Positions 16,213-23,978 of a stretch of 64,000 nucleotides of DNA are shown one piece after another (within the stretch, counting starts at the first letter, position 1; every line of letters begins with the position of its first letter). The stretch lies in contig NZ_JAHSTS010000002.1 in the NCBI RefSeq assembly GCF_019145435.1, forward strand, positions 620,001 through 684,000, in the 5' to 3' direction. The DNA comes from Pseudomonas ekonensis (GTDB lineage: Bacteria > Pseudomonadota > Gammaproteobacteria > Pseudomonadales > Pseudomonadaceae). The notes beneath the pieces were generated by a model. It was not told where the DNA came from. It ran no database searches and worked only from the letters and a program-made list of their open reading frames with translations. Position numbers and translations under genes: made by a program.

Positions 16213-16848
16213 TCAGAGAGAGGAAGAGCCCGGCCGTGCCGCGCCCCAGCCTTCGACCTTGTCCAGGATCTCGCCCAGGCACACGGAAATGGACTTCTCG
16301 CTGGCATCCAGCGTCAACGCCGGCGCCTCAGGCGCTTCATAGGTTGCGCTGACGCCCGTGAAGTCAGGGATCAGCCCTGCCCTGGCCTTACGGTACAGCC
16401 CTTTCGGGTCAAGGCCTTCGCAGACGCTCAGCGGGGTATTCAGATAGATTTCCAGGAACCGCTCGTCGCCGATGATCTCCCGGGCCTGTTCCCTCTGCAG
16501 CCGGCACGGAGAAATACAGGCAACGATGGCGATCAAGCCCGCCTCATTCATCAAACGTGCGACTTCTGCGATGCGACGAATGTTTTCGGACCGGTCCTCG
16601 GTGGAAAAGCTCAACCCCTTGCACAATCCGTGGCGGACGTTGTCGCCATCCAGCACAAATGCCGGCCTGCCGCTGTCGACCAACAGTTTTTCCAGGGCAA
16701 AGGCCAATGTCGACTTGCCTGCGCCACTCAAGCCCGTGAACCAAAGGGTCAGCGGTCGCTGCGAGAAAAGTCGCTCACGATCGGCCGGTGTCACGCGGGT
16801 CGGATGCAGCACCAGATTTTCGATGGCATCCGTTGTTGTTCTGTTCAT
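16213..16848 (-). CDS. cysC: Adenylyl-sulfate (APS) kinase
   Basis: The 211-residue enzyme phosphorylates APS to PAPS with ATP. It has the Walker A motif GLSGAGKST at about 39-47, the APS-binding DGDNVRHGL, the FSTEDRSENIRR segment and the SPCRLQRE/RFLEIYLNTPL blocks, all characteristic of CysC. Many pseudomonads carry CysC fused to CysN, so a stand-alone kinase beside an unknown protein is notable. Since the APS reductase here does not need PAPS, this kinase may supply PAPS for sulfation. It lies 49 bases behind the propeller gene on the same strand and probably shares its mRNA. Confidence 0.9.
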   Translation of the reverse strand: MNRTTTDAIENLVLHPTRVTPADRERLFSQRPLTLWFTGLSGAGKSTLAFALEKLLVDSGRPAFVLDGDNVRHGLCKGLSFSTEDRSENIRRIAEVARLMNEAGLIAIVACISPCRLQREQAREIIGDERFLEIYLNTPLSVCEGLDPKGLYRKARAGLIPDFTGVSATYEAPEAPALTLDASEKSISVCLGEILDKVEGWGAARPGSSSL

Positions 16849-16897
16849 ACCGTTTCCTCATCTCGAGAAGAGTCTGAGCCCCGTCTACAAGATCGCC

Positions 16898-18388
16898 TCA
16901 CTCAGCGGAACGACTGATGGTCGAACCGATCCAGCGCACGCCCAGGGAACCGCTCAGGTAAGGCAGTCTGTCCGCCTCAATGCTGAGCAGCAGTTTCGTG
17001 TTCAGGTAAATCTCAAGTCCACGGTCATTGGCCACCACGTTCAGGTCGCCGCTGAGCGGCAGCCCCGGCACCACAATGTCCGACTCCGGCGCCCATTGCG
17101 TTCCATCCTGGGTCCACAGCACCAGACGCGCTTCGGTGGCGCTCGCAGGCTGGATCAGCAAGGCGTTCATATCGGTGTCGTCACCGATGCCCTTGTAGAT
17201 GACCACCGCCACGTGCGCATCCAAGGAAGACTGATCCATCGAATAACTGAACGACATCCGACGTTCGGCACCGGCTGCGACCTCACGTTGTTTCAGCAAG
17301 CACAACTGACCGGGCTTCGCCTCTCTTTCGCCCGACTCGAGCGGGACCGGAGCACCGAACACAAGTTCCCAACCCTTCCAGGCGTCCTGACTCTTGCGGT
17401 GACGATGGAAACTGGCCAGGCGCTCTTGCGAGTTGCGGGCGTACAGGTCTTTCTCAAGCAGTTCGCAGACCGACGAGAAGACGTGACCGTGGTGCGCGAA
17501 GTCTTTGACGTTCAGCAGCCTGACTTCGTTGACCGCGCCGTAGGGCCCCAGAGAGAGGTAGTCCAGCGGTTTGAGCGTGCTGCGCTCCAGCACCCACAGA
17601 CCGCTCATGGAACTGCGACGTGATTCGCGCCCGGTCATCTGGCTTTCGCCCACGAGCATCACATCGGAAGACACCGCCAGCCCTCGGGCGTAGATCGGGC
17701 TGCCCGCCTGCCAGAGGACCTCATTGGAATCCAGATCGACCAAAGAGCCGATGGAACTGTGGCAGGCGATCTTCTGGCCCTCGTCCGACACCCATATGTT
17801 GTGCAGCCCCGTTCGCTGCTCCACGGGATCAAGGCTCACCACTTCCAGTTCAGGATAGGTCAGCACCGCCAGCACCGAACCGTTATGGTGCCCGTGGGCA
17901 ATGACATAGAGGCGCCCGTCTTTTTCGAAGACGGAATTGAGATGATCGCCGGTGATTTCCTCGAGCGACAACCGGTCCCAGCGGACGCTGGTCAGTCGCT
18001 TCTCCTGAAAATGCCCGGGTTTGTTCAGGTCGATGACCGAGATGGCGTTCCGGCCGGTATTGGTGCAGACGACCCGGCCATCGGAAGCGCAAAGAATCTG
18101 GTGGGGCTGTGACAGGAACGGCTGGGTGGAGTGGGCGCCGTGGGAAAGATAACCGACTTCGGAGTTCGCATACCCCTGAATGTCGGTCAGCGTGAGATTA
18201 TCCAGCCCCGAGTGGGACAACACGAGATCCTTGCCGCCCGGAAACCATGACACACCATAGTATTCAGGACGTTCGTTCTCGATCGGAGTGACTTTTCTGG
18301 TGTGCAGATCCACCAGAAGCAAGTATCCCGTTGTAGCGACAACCGCAAATAATGAATCCAACGCACAAACCTCAGCGTGACAACTCAA
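16898..18388 (-). CDS. Beta-propeller-like protein with C-terminal jelly-roll-like domain, unknown function
   Basis: A 496-residue soluble protein without a clear signal peptide. Residues 1-290 look like repeated beta blades (strand pairs such as LYVIAHGHHNGSVLAVL and LEVVSLDPVEQRTGLHNIWVSDEG), as in DUF4915-like propellers. Residues about 370-496 resemble a concanavalin/LamG sandwich (LVLWTQDGTQW, LEIYLNTKLLLSI). The proposed start is TTG with GGAG five bases before it, and no ATG is available nearby. It is upstream of cysC on the same strand, so a link to PAPS-dependent chemistry is possible. The family name is uncertain. Confidence 0.7.
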   Translation of the reverse strand: MSCHAEVCALDSLFAVVATTGYLLLVDLHTRKVTPIENERPEYYGVSWFPGGKDLVLSHSGLDNLTLTDIQGYANSEVGYLSHGAHSTQPFLSQPHQILCASDGRVVCTNTGRNAISVIDLNKPGHFQEKRLTSVRWDRLSLEEITGDHLNSVFEKDGRLYVIAHGHHNGSVLAVLTYPELEVVSLDPVEQRTGLHNIWVSDEGQKIACHSSIGSLVDLDSNEVLWQAGSPIYARGLAVSSDVMLVGESQMTGRESRRSSMSGLWVLERSTLKPLDYLSLGPYGAVNEVRLLNVKDFAHHGHVFSSVCELLEKDLYARNSQERLASFHRHRKSQDAWKGWELVFGAPVPLESGEREAKPGQLCLLKQREVAAGAERRMSFSYSMDQSSLDAHVAVVIYKGIGDDTDMNALLIQPASATEARLVLWTQDGTQWAPESDIVVPGLPLSGDLNVVANDRGLEIYLNTKLLLSIEADRLPYLSGSLGVRWIGSTISRSAE

Positions 18389-18547
18389 CTCGACTCCAAT
18401 ACATCCTTGTCACGTGCAGAGCCACCGGTCGGCAATTTTAACCAGCCGGTTCAATAATTCAACCGACCTGGACGACTTATACGTGACCACTGCGTCACGG
18501 TTTCGATACAAATTGTTTTCGGGGGCGCTTTGACTCAGAGCAATGAA

Positions 18548-18581
18548 AAAACCCCTGGTTCCTTTCGAAACCAGGGGTTTT
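18548..18581. terminator. Strong terminator just outside attL (original tRNA-Ser terminator)
   Basis: A 13-bp perfect stem starting AAAACCCCTGGTT with an eight-base loop is bounded by A and T runs. Reading toward the tRNA-Ser copy, this would be the terminator that followed the tRNA gene before the prophage inserted. A similar but diverged hairpin lies next to attR. Confidence 0.8.
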
Positions 18582-18595
18582 GTCTACATCGAATT

Positions 18596-18618
18596 TGGCG
18601 GTGAAGGAGAGATTCGAA
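18596..18618. repeat. attL core (copy of tRNA-Ser 3' end)
   Basis: Twenty-three bases beginning TGGCGGTGAAGGAGAGATTC are identical to the 3' terminal part of the tRNA-Ser gene at 52973-52995, in the same orientation. Similarity stops sharply after the TTCGAA, as expected of an integrase crossover region. Confidence 0.92.
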
Positions 18619-18691
18619 ACTACCCGTTTGCGTTTTTCGGAGCACACCCCCCCGGTTTACAAGGGCTGCAGAGGAGCGAGCCTCGCAAGCT

Positions 18692-18711
18692 CAGTCCCAT
18701 GCCAGTCCCAT
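18692..18711. repeat. Putative integrase arm site, left copy
   Basis: CAGTCCCATGCCAGTCCCAT is present here and, identical and in the same orientation, near attR at 52875-52894. It is itself two CAGTCCCAT units 11 bases apart, that is one helical turn. It lies about 74 bases inside the core, the usual distance for arm-type integrase sites. Confidence 0.65.
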
Positions 18712-18785
18712 GGGTTTTGCGCGCCAGGCTGAAAAACAGGGTCGCGAAGGCCATCCCGACGTTTCATGTTGACCCACGGGAAAAA

Positions 18786-19059
18786 GGTAATTTTGGTAAT
18801 ACGGCGTGAGGCCACCTCTGGAGGCCTTGAAAAACGGGGCGTTCAGAGAATTTCGCTGAGGTAATAATTTGGTAAGCAAAAGGTTAGGAAATTACCTTTC
18901 ACATGGGTAATACGTCACATCAGCGAGCCCCAGTAAAATAGGGCTGTTGAGAAAAAATTACCTCATCCCTTACCTAAAATTACCCCCTGAGGTAATGCCT
19001 GGAAGCCAGGAACCACGAGGGCTGTAGCCCATTTCTGCTACTCGCTTACCAAAATTACC
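18786..19059. repeat. Array of GGTAAT/ATTACC motifs
   Basis: Eleven or more copies of GGTAA(T/G) or the complement ATTACC occur in about 275 bases. Positions include 18786, 18795, 18860, 18871, 18891, 18906, 18957, 18969, 18979, 18991, 19046 and 19054. Some are paired nine or eleven bases apart, in direct or inverted orientation. No coding frame runs through it. It looks like a multi-site protein-binding region (operator cluster, partition- or iteron-like site) close to attL. Confidence 0.7.
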
Positions 19060-19640
19060 TTTTTCCCAGCCCACCTCTGAAAAATGGCCCAAGCGACAGC
19101 CCTTTCCGACGCTTTTCGCATCATGCAAATGGTACTGATTGCCAGGGGACTCTTGGTGACGCGATGCAATGCCGCAAAACACCGGAGAGCCAAGCACGCC
19201 GGGCCGTACAGCCGCTTTGCAAGCGGACTCGGCTGTGCCGGATAAGCCGTTGGTGTGAACAGGTCCGAAAAAGAAAATGCCCTGTACAGCAGGTTTTCCG
19301 GACCGTCCCCCCCTGCCCGCCGGGCGTTTCACTCTCCAGACGAGCTCGTCGCCGCTCCATAACGCTGTGCAGGGCCTCTGCACCTTTTTGCAAAACCTTG
19401 CACAGTGTGCAATCACAACAACGCCCACAGCCCCCGCAGCAGGCTTGGACGAGGCCGACACTTGCACCGCTCTGACCTTTGCAAAAAAAACGGACGCATA
19501 GCCCGCCGGCGGGAGGGGGATAAGTGCTTTTTGAAAGCCTTTTTCACAACGTTCAATCTAAATCCACCAACCTGGCGTACGCGCCAACCAAAGCTCCTTT
19601 CCAAGGGTGGATCTTGACCTGAGTCGAATCATGTGAAGCT
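19060..19640. other. Non-coding, structured stretch between the motif array and RloA
   Basis: GC-richer than its flanks and containing several hairpins: ACAGCCG...CGGCTGT around 19206-19234, a terminator-like hairpin at 19367-19389, and the palindrome TTGCACAGTGTGCAA at 19398-19412. Open frames of 70-100 codons exist in more than one frame but are Arg/Ser/Cys/Pro-rich and lack ribosome sites, so I do not call a protein. A structured RNA or remnant sequence is more likely. Confidence 0.45.
19367..19389 (+). terminator. Terminator-like hairpin
   Basis: GTGCAG pairs with CTGCAC over a five-base loop and is followed by CTTTTTG. It would end a plus-strand transcript coming from the structured region and may mark a small RNA. 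Confidence 0.5.
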
Positions 19641-19739
19641 CTACCGTTATGAGTTTTTACCGCTTGGAGCGGGAACGCTCGTCTGCTCCCCAATCGATGG
19701 AGTGAGGATCCGTAGATCCAAATCCTCCGAAATGCATAA

Positions 19740-19773
19740 CAAGGGGGCAAATGGCCAAAGGCCACTCCCCTTG
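19740..19773. other. Nested inverted repeat upstream of RloA
   Basis: An outer CAAGGGG...CCCCTTG and an inner TGGCC-AAA-GGCCA can form a long hairpin some 85 bases before the RloA start. It could be a terminator for incoming transcription or a regulatory structure. Confidence 0.4.
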
Positions 19774-19809
19774 CTCTCAAAACCCATGCTACAGTTCGAT
19801 TCGTGGGCA

Positions 19810-19832
19810 TTTTTGACATTTTTTGTCAAAAA
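19810..19832 (+). promoter_or_regulatory. Inverted repeat overlapping the likely RloA promoter
   Basis: TTTTTGACA and TGTCAAAAA form a perfect 9-bp inverted repeat around five T residues, and the left arm contains the -35-like TTGACA. The repeat ends about ten bases before the GGAGG ribosome site of RloA, so a bound protein or an mRNA hairpin there could control the defence pair. Confidence 0.5.
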
Positions 19833-19857
19833 GTGGATCCAAAGGAGGCTTCAAAAG

Positions 19858-21135
19858 ATGTTGATTCAGTTATCAGTAAGGAACTGGCGTTCTGTTCGGG
19901 ATGAACAAACCTTTAGCTTGGTGAAAGCAGGCGGGGGTGAATTAACGGAATCGAACTCGTTTAACCCTCAAGCTCCGGCTACTGGTGAGCTTTTGCGTTC
20001 GGCAGCAATCTACGGTGCAAATGCCGCCGGAAAATCGAATTTAATTAATGCCATGAGAGTTATGGCACAGGTGGTTATTGGCTCTGCCAATCCCCAGCCA
20101 GGCAATGAAATTCCTGTACAGCCCTTCCTGCTTGACTCAAAAACCGAAAATGCGCCAACGGAGTTTGAAGTTGTATTTGTCGCGAAAAATGTAAGATATC
20201 AATATGGTTTCGCCGCCACAAAAAAGCGCATTACAGCAGAGTGGCTAATTGCTTTCCCAAATGGTAGACCGCAAGCATGGTTTACTCGTATGTGGGACTC
20301 TGAAACAGATGACTATATCTGGGATTTCAAGAACTCATTCTCAGGACAGAAGCAAGTTTGGCAAGACTCGACATTAAGCAACGCTCTATTCCTGTCCATT
20401 GCAACAAGCTTAAACAGCAAGCAACTTCAACCAGTTTTCAACTGGTTTAAATACACACTCCGCTTTGGAAGCGTTACGGGCTGGTCGACAAGCTATACGG
20501 CTTCCCAATGTGAAGTATCAGACCAGAAAGAGAAAATCCTCGACTTCCTCAGGGCGGCCGACCTCGACATCAAAGATGTAGATGTACAATCAGAAAAATT
20601 TTCGGCCAAACACTTACCAGACAGCCTGAGTGAAGAAGTCAAGAAAGATATCCTAGACAACATGAAAGACAATATGGTCTATGATATTAAAACCATTCAC
20701 AAAGGAGCCCAGGGGCAGCCTATTGCATTTGAATTCGGTGAAGAGTCCGACGGAACACAGAAGTTATTTTCATATGCAGGCCCTTGGCTTAACGTACTTG
20801 AAACTGGCAGAGTTCTCTTTATCGACGAACTTCACGACAACCTGCATCCAAAACTCGTCCGTTTCTTGGTTGACCTATTCCACAACTCAGAAACGAACCC
20901 TAAAAACGCGCAGTTAGTATTCACAACCCACGAAACTTCAATCTTAAACCAAGATGTTTTTCGCAGAGACCAGATCTGGTTCTGCGAAAAAAATAAAGAG
21001 CAAGCTACGAGTCTCTATCCCCTGACTGACTTCAGCCCCAGAAAAGGTAGAGAAAGTCTTGAGGACGCTTACTTAGCAGGTCGCTACGGCGCTCTCCCAT
21101 ATGTAAGATCTATTCGCAGGACGAGGGTTAGCTGA
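19858..21135 (+). CDS. RloA/AbiLi-like AAA (ABC-type) ATPase
   Basis: A 425-residue ATPase with Walker A GANAAGKS at 53-60, preceded by the MLIQLSVRNWRSVRDEQTFS start typical of OLD/RloA-type ATPases. Walker B VLFIDE is near 318-324 and a switch histidine lies in TTHETSIL near 359. GGAGG nine bases before the ATG fixes the start; 75 upstream open codons are non-coding. The stop overlaps the ATG of rloB. RloA-RloB pairs correspond to the AbiL abortive-infection system. The gene is AT-rich and sits at the left edge of the prophage, so a role in excluding other phages is inferred. Confidence 0.85.
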   Translation: MLIQLSVRNWRSVRDEQTFSLVKAGGGELTESNSFNPQAPATGELLRSAAIYGANAAGKSNLINAMRVMAQVVIGSANPQPGNEIPVQPFLLDSKTENAPTEFEVVFVAKNVRYQYGFAATKKRITAEWLIAFPNGRPQAWFTRMWDSETDDYIWDFKNSFSGQKQVWQDSTLSNALFLSIATSLNSKQLQPVFNWFKYTLRFGSVTGWSTSYTASQCEVSDQKEKILDFLRAADLDIKDVDVQSEKFSAKHLPDSLSEEVKKDILDNMKDNMVYDIKTIHKGAQGQPIAFEFGEESDGTQKLFSYAGPWLNVLETGRVLFIDELHDNLHPKLVRFLVDLFHNSETNPKNAQLVFTTHETSILNQDVFRRDQIWFCEKNKEQATSLYPLTDFSPRKGRESLEDAYLAGRYGALPYVRSIRRTRVS

Positions 21136-21794
21136 TGGGGACGGATAATTTATTCCACAAAAGGAAAGCTCAAAAACTCCAACGAAACAAGCCATCCAGA
21201 AAGCCTTACGAAAAGGTTCTAATTGTATGCGAGGGAAGAAAAACCGAACCAAACTACTTTAACGAGCTAAAGGATTTTTATGAGATCGACACTGCAAATA
21301 TTCACATTAGCGGCGATTGCGGCTCGGATCCTATTAGTGTAGTCAGGCATGGAGAAGACCTCTTCAAAGAGGCCGCAAAAACTTCCGAACCGTTCGACAA
21401 GGTATTTTGTGTTTTTGATCGGGACAATTTTGGCGAGAAATTTCATGACGCGATTAGACTGATTGACTCTTTAAAACCAAAGAACACCTACAAAGCAATC
21501 ACGTCTACTCCTTGCTTTGAGATTTGGCTCATCCTTCACTACACCTACATTTCCACTTCGATTGAGACTGTTGGCAAAAAGTCTTGTGGAGCGAGAACAT
21601 TGGAGGAGCTTCATAAATATTGGCCCGAGTATAACAAGGGCCACCAAGGCGTATTTGAACATCTATTTAACCAGCTCGACTCTGCAAAATCTCTAAGTGC
21701 AAGATTGATTAACGACTCAAAAAACACAGGCTCTACCAATCCGTTGACCTTAGTCCACGAGCTTGTCGAATACTTACAAAACGTGAAGACTTAA
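21135..21794 (+). CDS. RloB/AbiLii-like Toprim-fold protein
   Basis: The 219-residue protein has the RloB pattern: VCEGRKTEPNYF at 31-42 (catalytic Glu of the Toprim-like fold), VFDRDN near 92-97 (metal-binding acids) and the family hallmark PCFEIWLILHY near 125-136. It overlaps the ATPase by TGATG, so the two are translationally coupled. RloB proteins are proposed nucleases unleashed by their partner ATPase on phage infection. The 3' end overlaps the convergent spike gene by four bases. Confidence 0.87.
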   Translation: MGTDNLFHKRKAQKLQRNKPSRKPYEKVLIVCEGRKTEPNYFNELKDFYEIDTANIHISGDCGSDPISVVRHGEDLFKEAAKTSEPFDKVFCVFDRDNFGEKFHDAIRLIDSLKPKNTYKAITSTPCFEIWLILHYTYISTSIETVGKKSCGARTLEELHKYWPEYNKGHQGVFEHLFNQLDSAKSLSARLINDSKNTGSTNPLTLVHELVEYLQNVKT

Positions 21795-22762
21795 CCTGTA
21801 ACTTCTTTCAGCTCGCTTTCTAAGCTGGCAGCTAGATTTGAATTTTCATAAAATCTCTCTGCATTAGAGGGCGGTTGACTGCTTCCATGAACATGCAATC
21901 CAATTTCAATATTAATTTCTTTTAAAATATTCAGTATCTCGCAAACTACCGCGAACAAATTCACGTCCTCAGACCCAATCCAGCTTTTTGGTGCCTGCAT
22001 CCGCTGACTGATGCCGACTACACTTTCAAGCAAGCCCTCGATCCGCTCCCGCATGTCCCCGCCCACCGTCGCGTTATGCTTCTGCCCCACTACCAGGTTC
22101 AAATCTCGCCCGGTCGCCTGGTGCAGATCATCCACCGCCGCCAAGCTCGCGGAACCGCCCGACAACAATTTGAGCGCACCCAGCGCCTCGATCTTCTTGA
22201 CGCCGCCCACCGTCTCGGTTGAGTGGTCATCGACCGCCCGCGTGTGACTCTGGAACTGCTCCCGGTTGTCCAGGGCCTCCACCTCGCGCTCTATCGCATG
22301 ATCCCGGATCTTTCCGTCCGTCTGGCGCAGCCAGTTGCCGTCGGCATCGACGCGCTGCTGGGCGGCGCCGCTGTGCTGCCAGACCTGGTCACCTTTCGGC
22401 ACCTTCGGCATGCTCAGCCCATGGGGCAGTATCGACTGGATGTAGGGCTTGTTCGGCAAGCCGTAGGCGAAGCACACCACCACCCGCGTGCCTTCCTCCG
22501 GGAAGGCGTAGACGCCCATTTCCTCGCCGCCGGTGGGTAACGGCAAGGGGACGCCGGTGAGCGGCGGCATGGCCGGATCCGGCTGGTCGTCCGGGCCCAG
22601 GACGACGATGTCCACGGCGTAGCGCGGGCGGTAGTCGTCGCAGATGCCGGCATCCACCGGCGCATCGGCCACGGCGGTGACCTGGGCGAAGCGCGGCAGG
22701 TGGTAACCGCCGGTGAGTTCGGGGAACTGGCGCTCTACTGAGCGGCGGATTGCGTCTTCCAT
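21791..22762 (-). CDS. Baseplate spike protein, gpV-like
   Basis: A 323-residue phage protein with an N-terminal OB-fold-like segment (VDIVVLGPDDQPD..GVPLPLPTG, then EEGTRVVVCFAYG and PYIQSILPHG), as in P2 gpV or gp45-type spikes that pierce the outer membrane. The start MEDAIRRSVERQ overlaps the end of the preceding hub-like gene. The last 70 codons are clearly AT-richer than the rest, and the gene abuts the defence cassette, which suggests a recombination junction inside its 3' end. Confidence 0.8.
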   Translation of the reverse strand: MEDAIRRSVERQFPELTGGYHLPRFAQVTAVADAPVDAGICDDYRPRYAVDIVVLGPDDQPDPAMPPLTGVPLPLPTGGEEMGVYAFPEEGTRVVVCFAYGLPNKPYIQSILPHGLSMPKVPKGDQVWQHSGAAQQRVDADGNWLRQTDGKIRDHAIEREVEALDNREQFQSHTRAVDDHSTETVGGVKKIEALGALKLLSGGSASLAAVDDLHQATGRDLNLVVGQKHNATVGGDMRERIEGLLESVVGISQRMQAPKSWIGSEDVNLFAVVCEILNILKEINIEIGLHVHGSSQPPSNAERFYENSNLAASLESELKEVTG

Positions 22763-23439
22763 CGGATGGCCATCTGGTCGTTGGCGAGCGCCACGCTGGT
22801 GATGCACTCGCCGTTGTTGATCGTTGCGCCTGGCCGCAGCCCGGGAAGGGCCGCGACCATCGCGCTTTGGTTGCCTTGGTAGCCGTCGAACAGCTCCGTG
22901 GGGATCTGCAGCGGCGCCCGTGCGCCGAAGAAGCTGTCGGCCCAACTGCCGGCGAACACCTCGCCGTTGCCCGCCTGGTGCCAGGTGAAGTCGGGGATGC
23001 CGAACACCCGGGCAAGGCTGTCCATCGCCTGGTAGCCGGCGGCGAGGTTGTAGAAGTACGGCGCCTTCACGCCGGCATAGGGCCGGTCCGGCACGCGGAA
23101 GCGCAGTCCGGTCTGCTCGCTGATGGCGGCCAGCACGGCGCGCAGATCGACGTGACGCAGGTTCAGCGGCAGCGGGTTGGCCAGCACTGCGGCCAGCTCG
23201 CGGCAGAACAGCACCTGCTCTACCGCGTTAGCCGCGGTGCAGCGTTCGACGTAGCCGACGAAGTGGCGCTGCAGCGGACCGTCGTTGTAGCCGATGTCCA
23301 GCGTCACCAGCCCTTTCAGCGCAACGGCGGACTGAACGGTGAAGTTCGCCCGGCCGGGGCTGGTGGCGTCCAGCCGGACGTCCTCCTTGACCAGAGCCAC
23401 CCGCGACCCGTTGACGGCCAACACCTTGTGCAGCTTCAT
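22735..23439 (-). CDS. Baseplate hub-like protein (gpD position)
   Basis: A 234-residue protein starting MKLHKVLAVNGSRVAL, with a gpD/gp44-like layout of beta-barrel strands (FTVQSAVALKGLVTLDIGYND) and the RAVLAAISEQTGLRF segment that occurs in tail-hub proteins. It precedes the spike gene and overlaps it, as D and V functions are adjacent in contractile tails. It is shorter than P2 gpD. The hub role is inferred from position and fold pattern. Confidence 0.6.
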   Translation of the reverse strand: MKLHKVLAVNGSRVALVKEDVRLDATSPGRANFTVQSAVALKGLVTLDIGYNDGPLQRHFVGYVERCTAANAVEQVLFCRELAAVLANPLPLNLRHVDLRAVLAAISEQTGLRFRVPDRPYAGVKAPYFYNLAAGYQAMDSLARVFGIPDFTWHQAGNGEVFAGSWADSFFGARAPLQIPTELFDGYQGNQSAMVAALPGLRPGATINNGECITSVALANDQMAIRWKTQSAAQ

Positions 23440-23978
23440 GCCTGCTCACTCCCGCCCAGCCACTTATCCACACGGCCCAGCACCTTTTCAAAGCCGCTCA
23501 GCTCGGGCTTGTCGCCCGGAGCGCTGCCGCCTTCGCCGACCGCGCTGCCCGGCGCGCCCTGGGCGTTCACCTTGTTGCCGGCGCGGCGCTCTTCGACCTT
23601 CTCCGGGTTCGACTCGCGCTCGCTCAGCGTGAACTGCACCAGCCAGGCTTTCAGGTTGTCCGCCTCGCGGGCGCTGACGCCCTCGGAGAACTCCACCTGG
23701 CGCACGCCGAAGGCCTCGGCGGTGTCGTTGACGACGCGGTACAGGTGGAGCTGGCCACCGCCGGCCGTGGCTTCGGCCAAGCGCATGAGGTCGGTCAGTT
23801 GCGTTTGATCGACAAACGGGATCGTCAGCGACACGGCCAGGGTCTTGGGCTTGAAGCCCTTGTGCGCCTTGTCGGTGTTGCTGGTCTGCCCCGACATGTC
23901 GCCGCTCTCGATACGCAGGTTGGCGGTGACCTTGAGGTTCTTCCCCTGGACCTTCTGTCCGTCGAGCAACAGCGTCAT
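23436..23978 (-). CDS. Baseplate-complex protein, HP1-type
   Basis: A 180-residue protein starting MTLLLDGQKVQGKNLKV, overlapping both neighbours by four bases (ATGA). The N-terminal 130 residues are strand-rich and the C-terminus is a flexible Gly/Glu-rich tail. HP1-like phages have a protein of this kind between fibre genes and hub. Its precise role is unknown, and a wedge or hub connector is the best guess. Confidence 0.55.
   Translation of the reverse strand: MTLLLDGQKVQGKNLKVTANLRIESGDMSGQTSNTDKAHKGFKPKTLAVSLTIPFVDQTQLTDLMRLAEATAGGGQLHLYRVVNDTAEAFGVRQVEFSEGVSAREADNLKAWLVQFTLSERESNPEKVEERRAGNKVNAQGAPGSAVGEGGSAPGDKPELSGFEKVLGRVDKWLGGSEQA

Noticed and set aside
18786..19059. CRISPR array for the GGTAAT repeats
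   Set aside because: The repeated unit is only six bases, spacing is irregular and orientation varies. There is no repeat-spacer structure and there are no cas genes.
19164..19475. A 103-codon frame between the motif array and RloA
   Set aside because: Arg/Ser/Cys/Pro-rich with no ribosome site, and other frames are equally open across the same bases. I treat the stretch as structured non-coding DNA.
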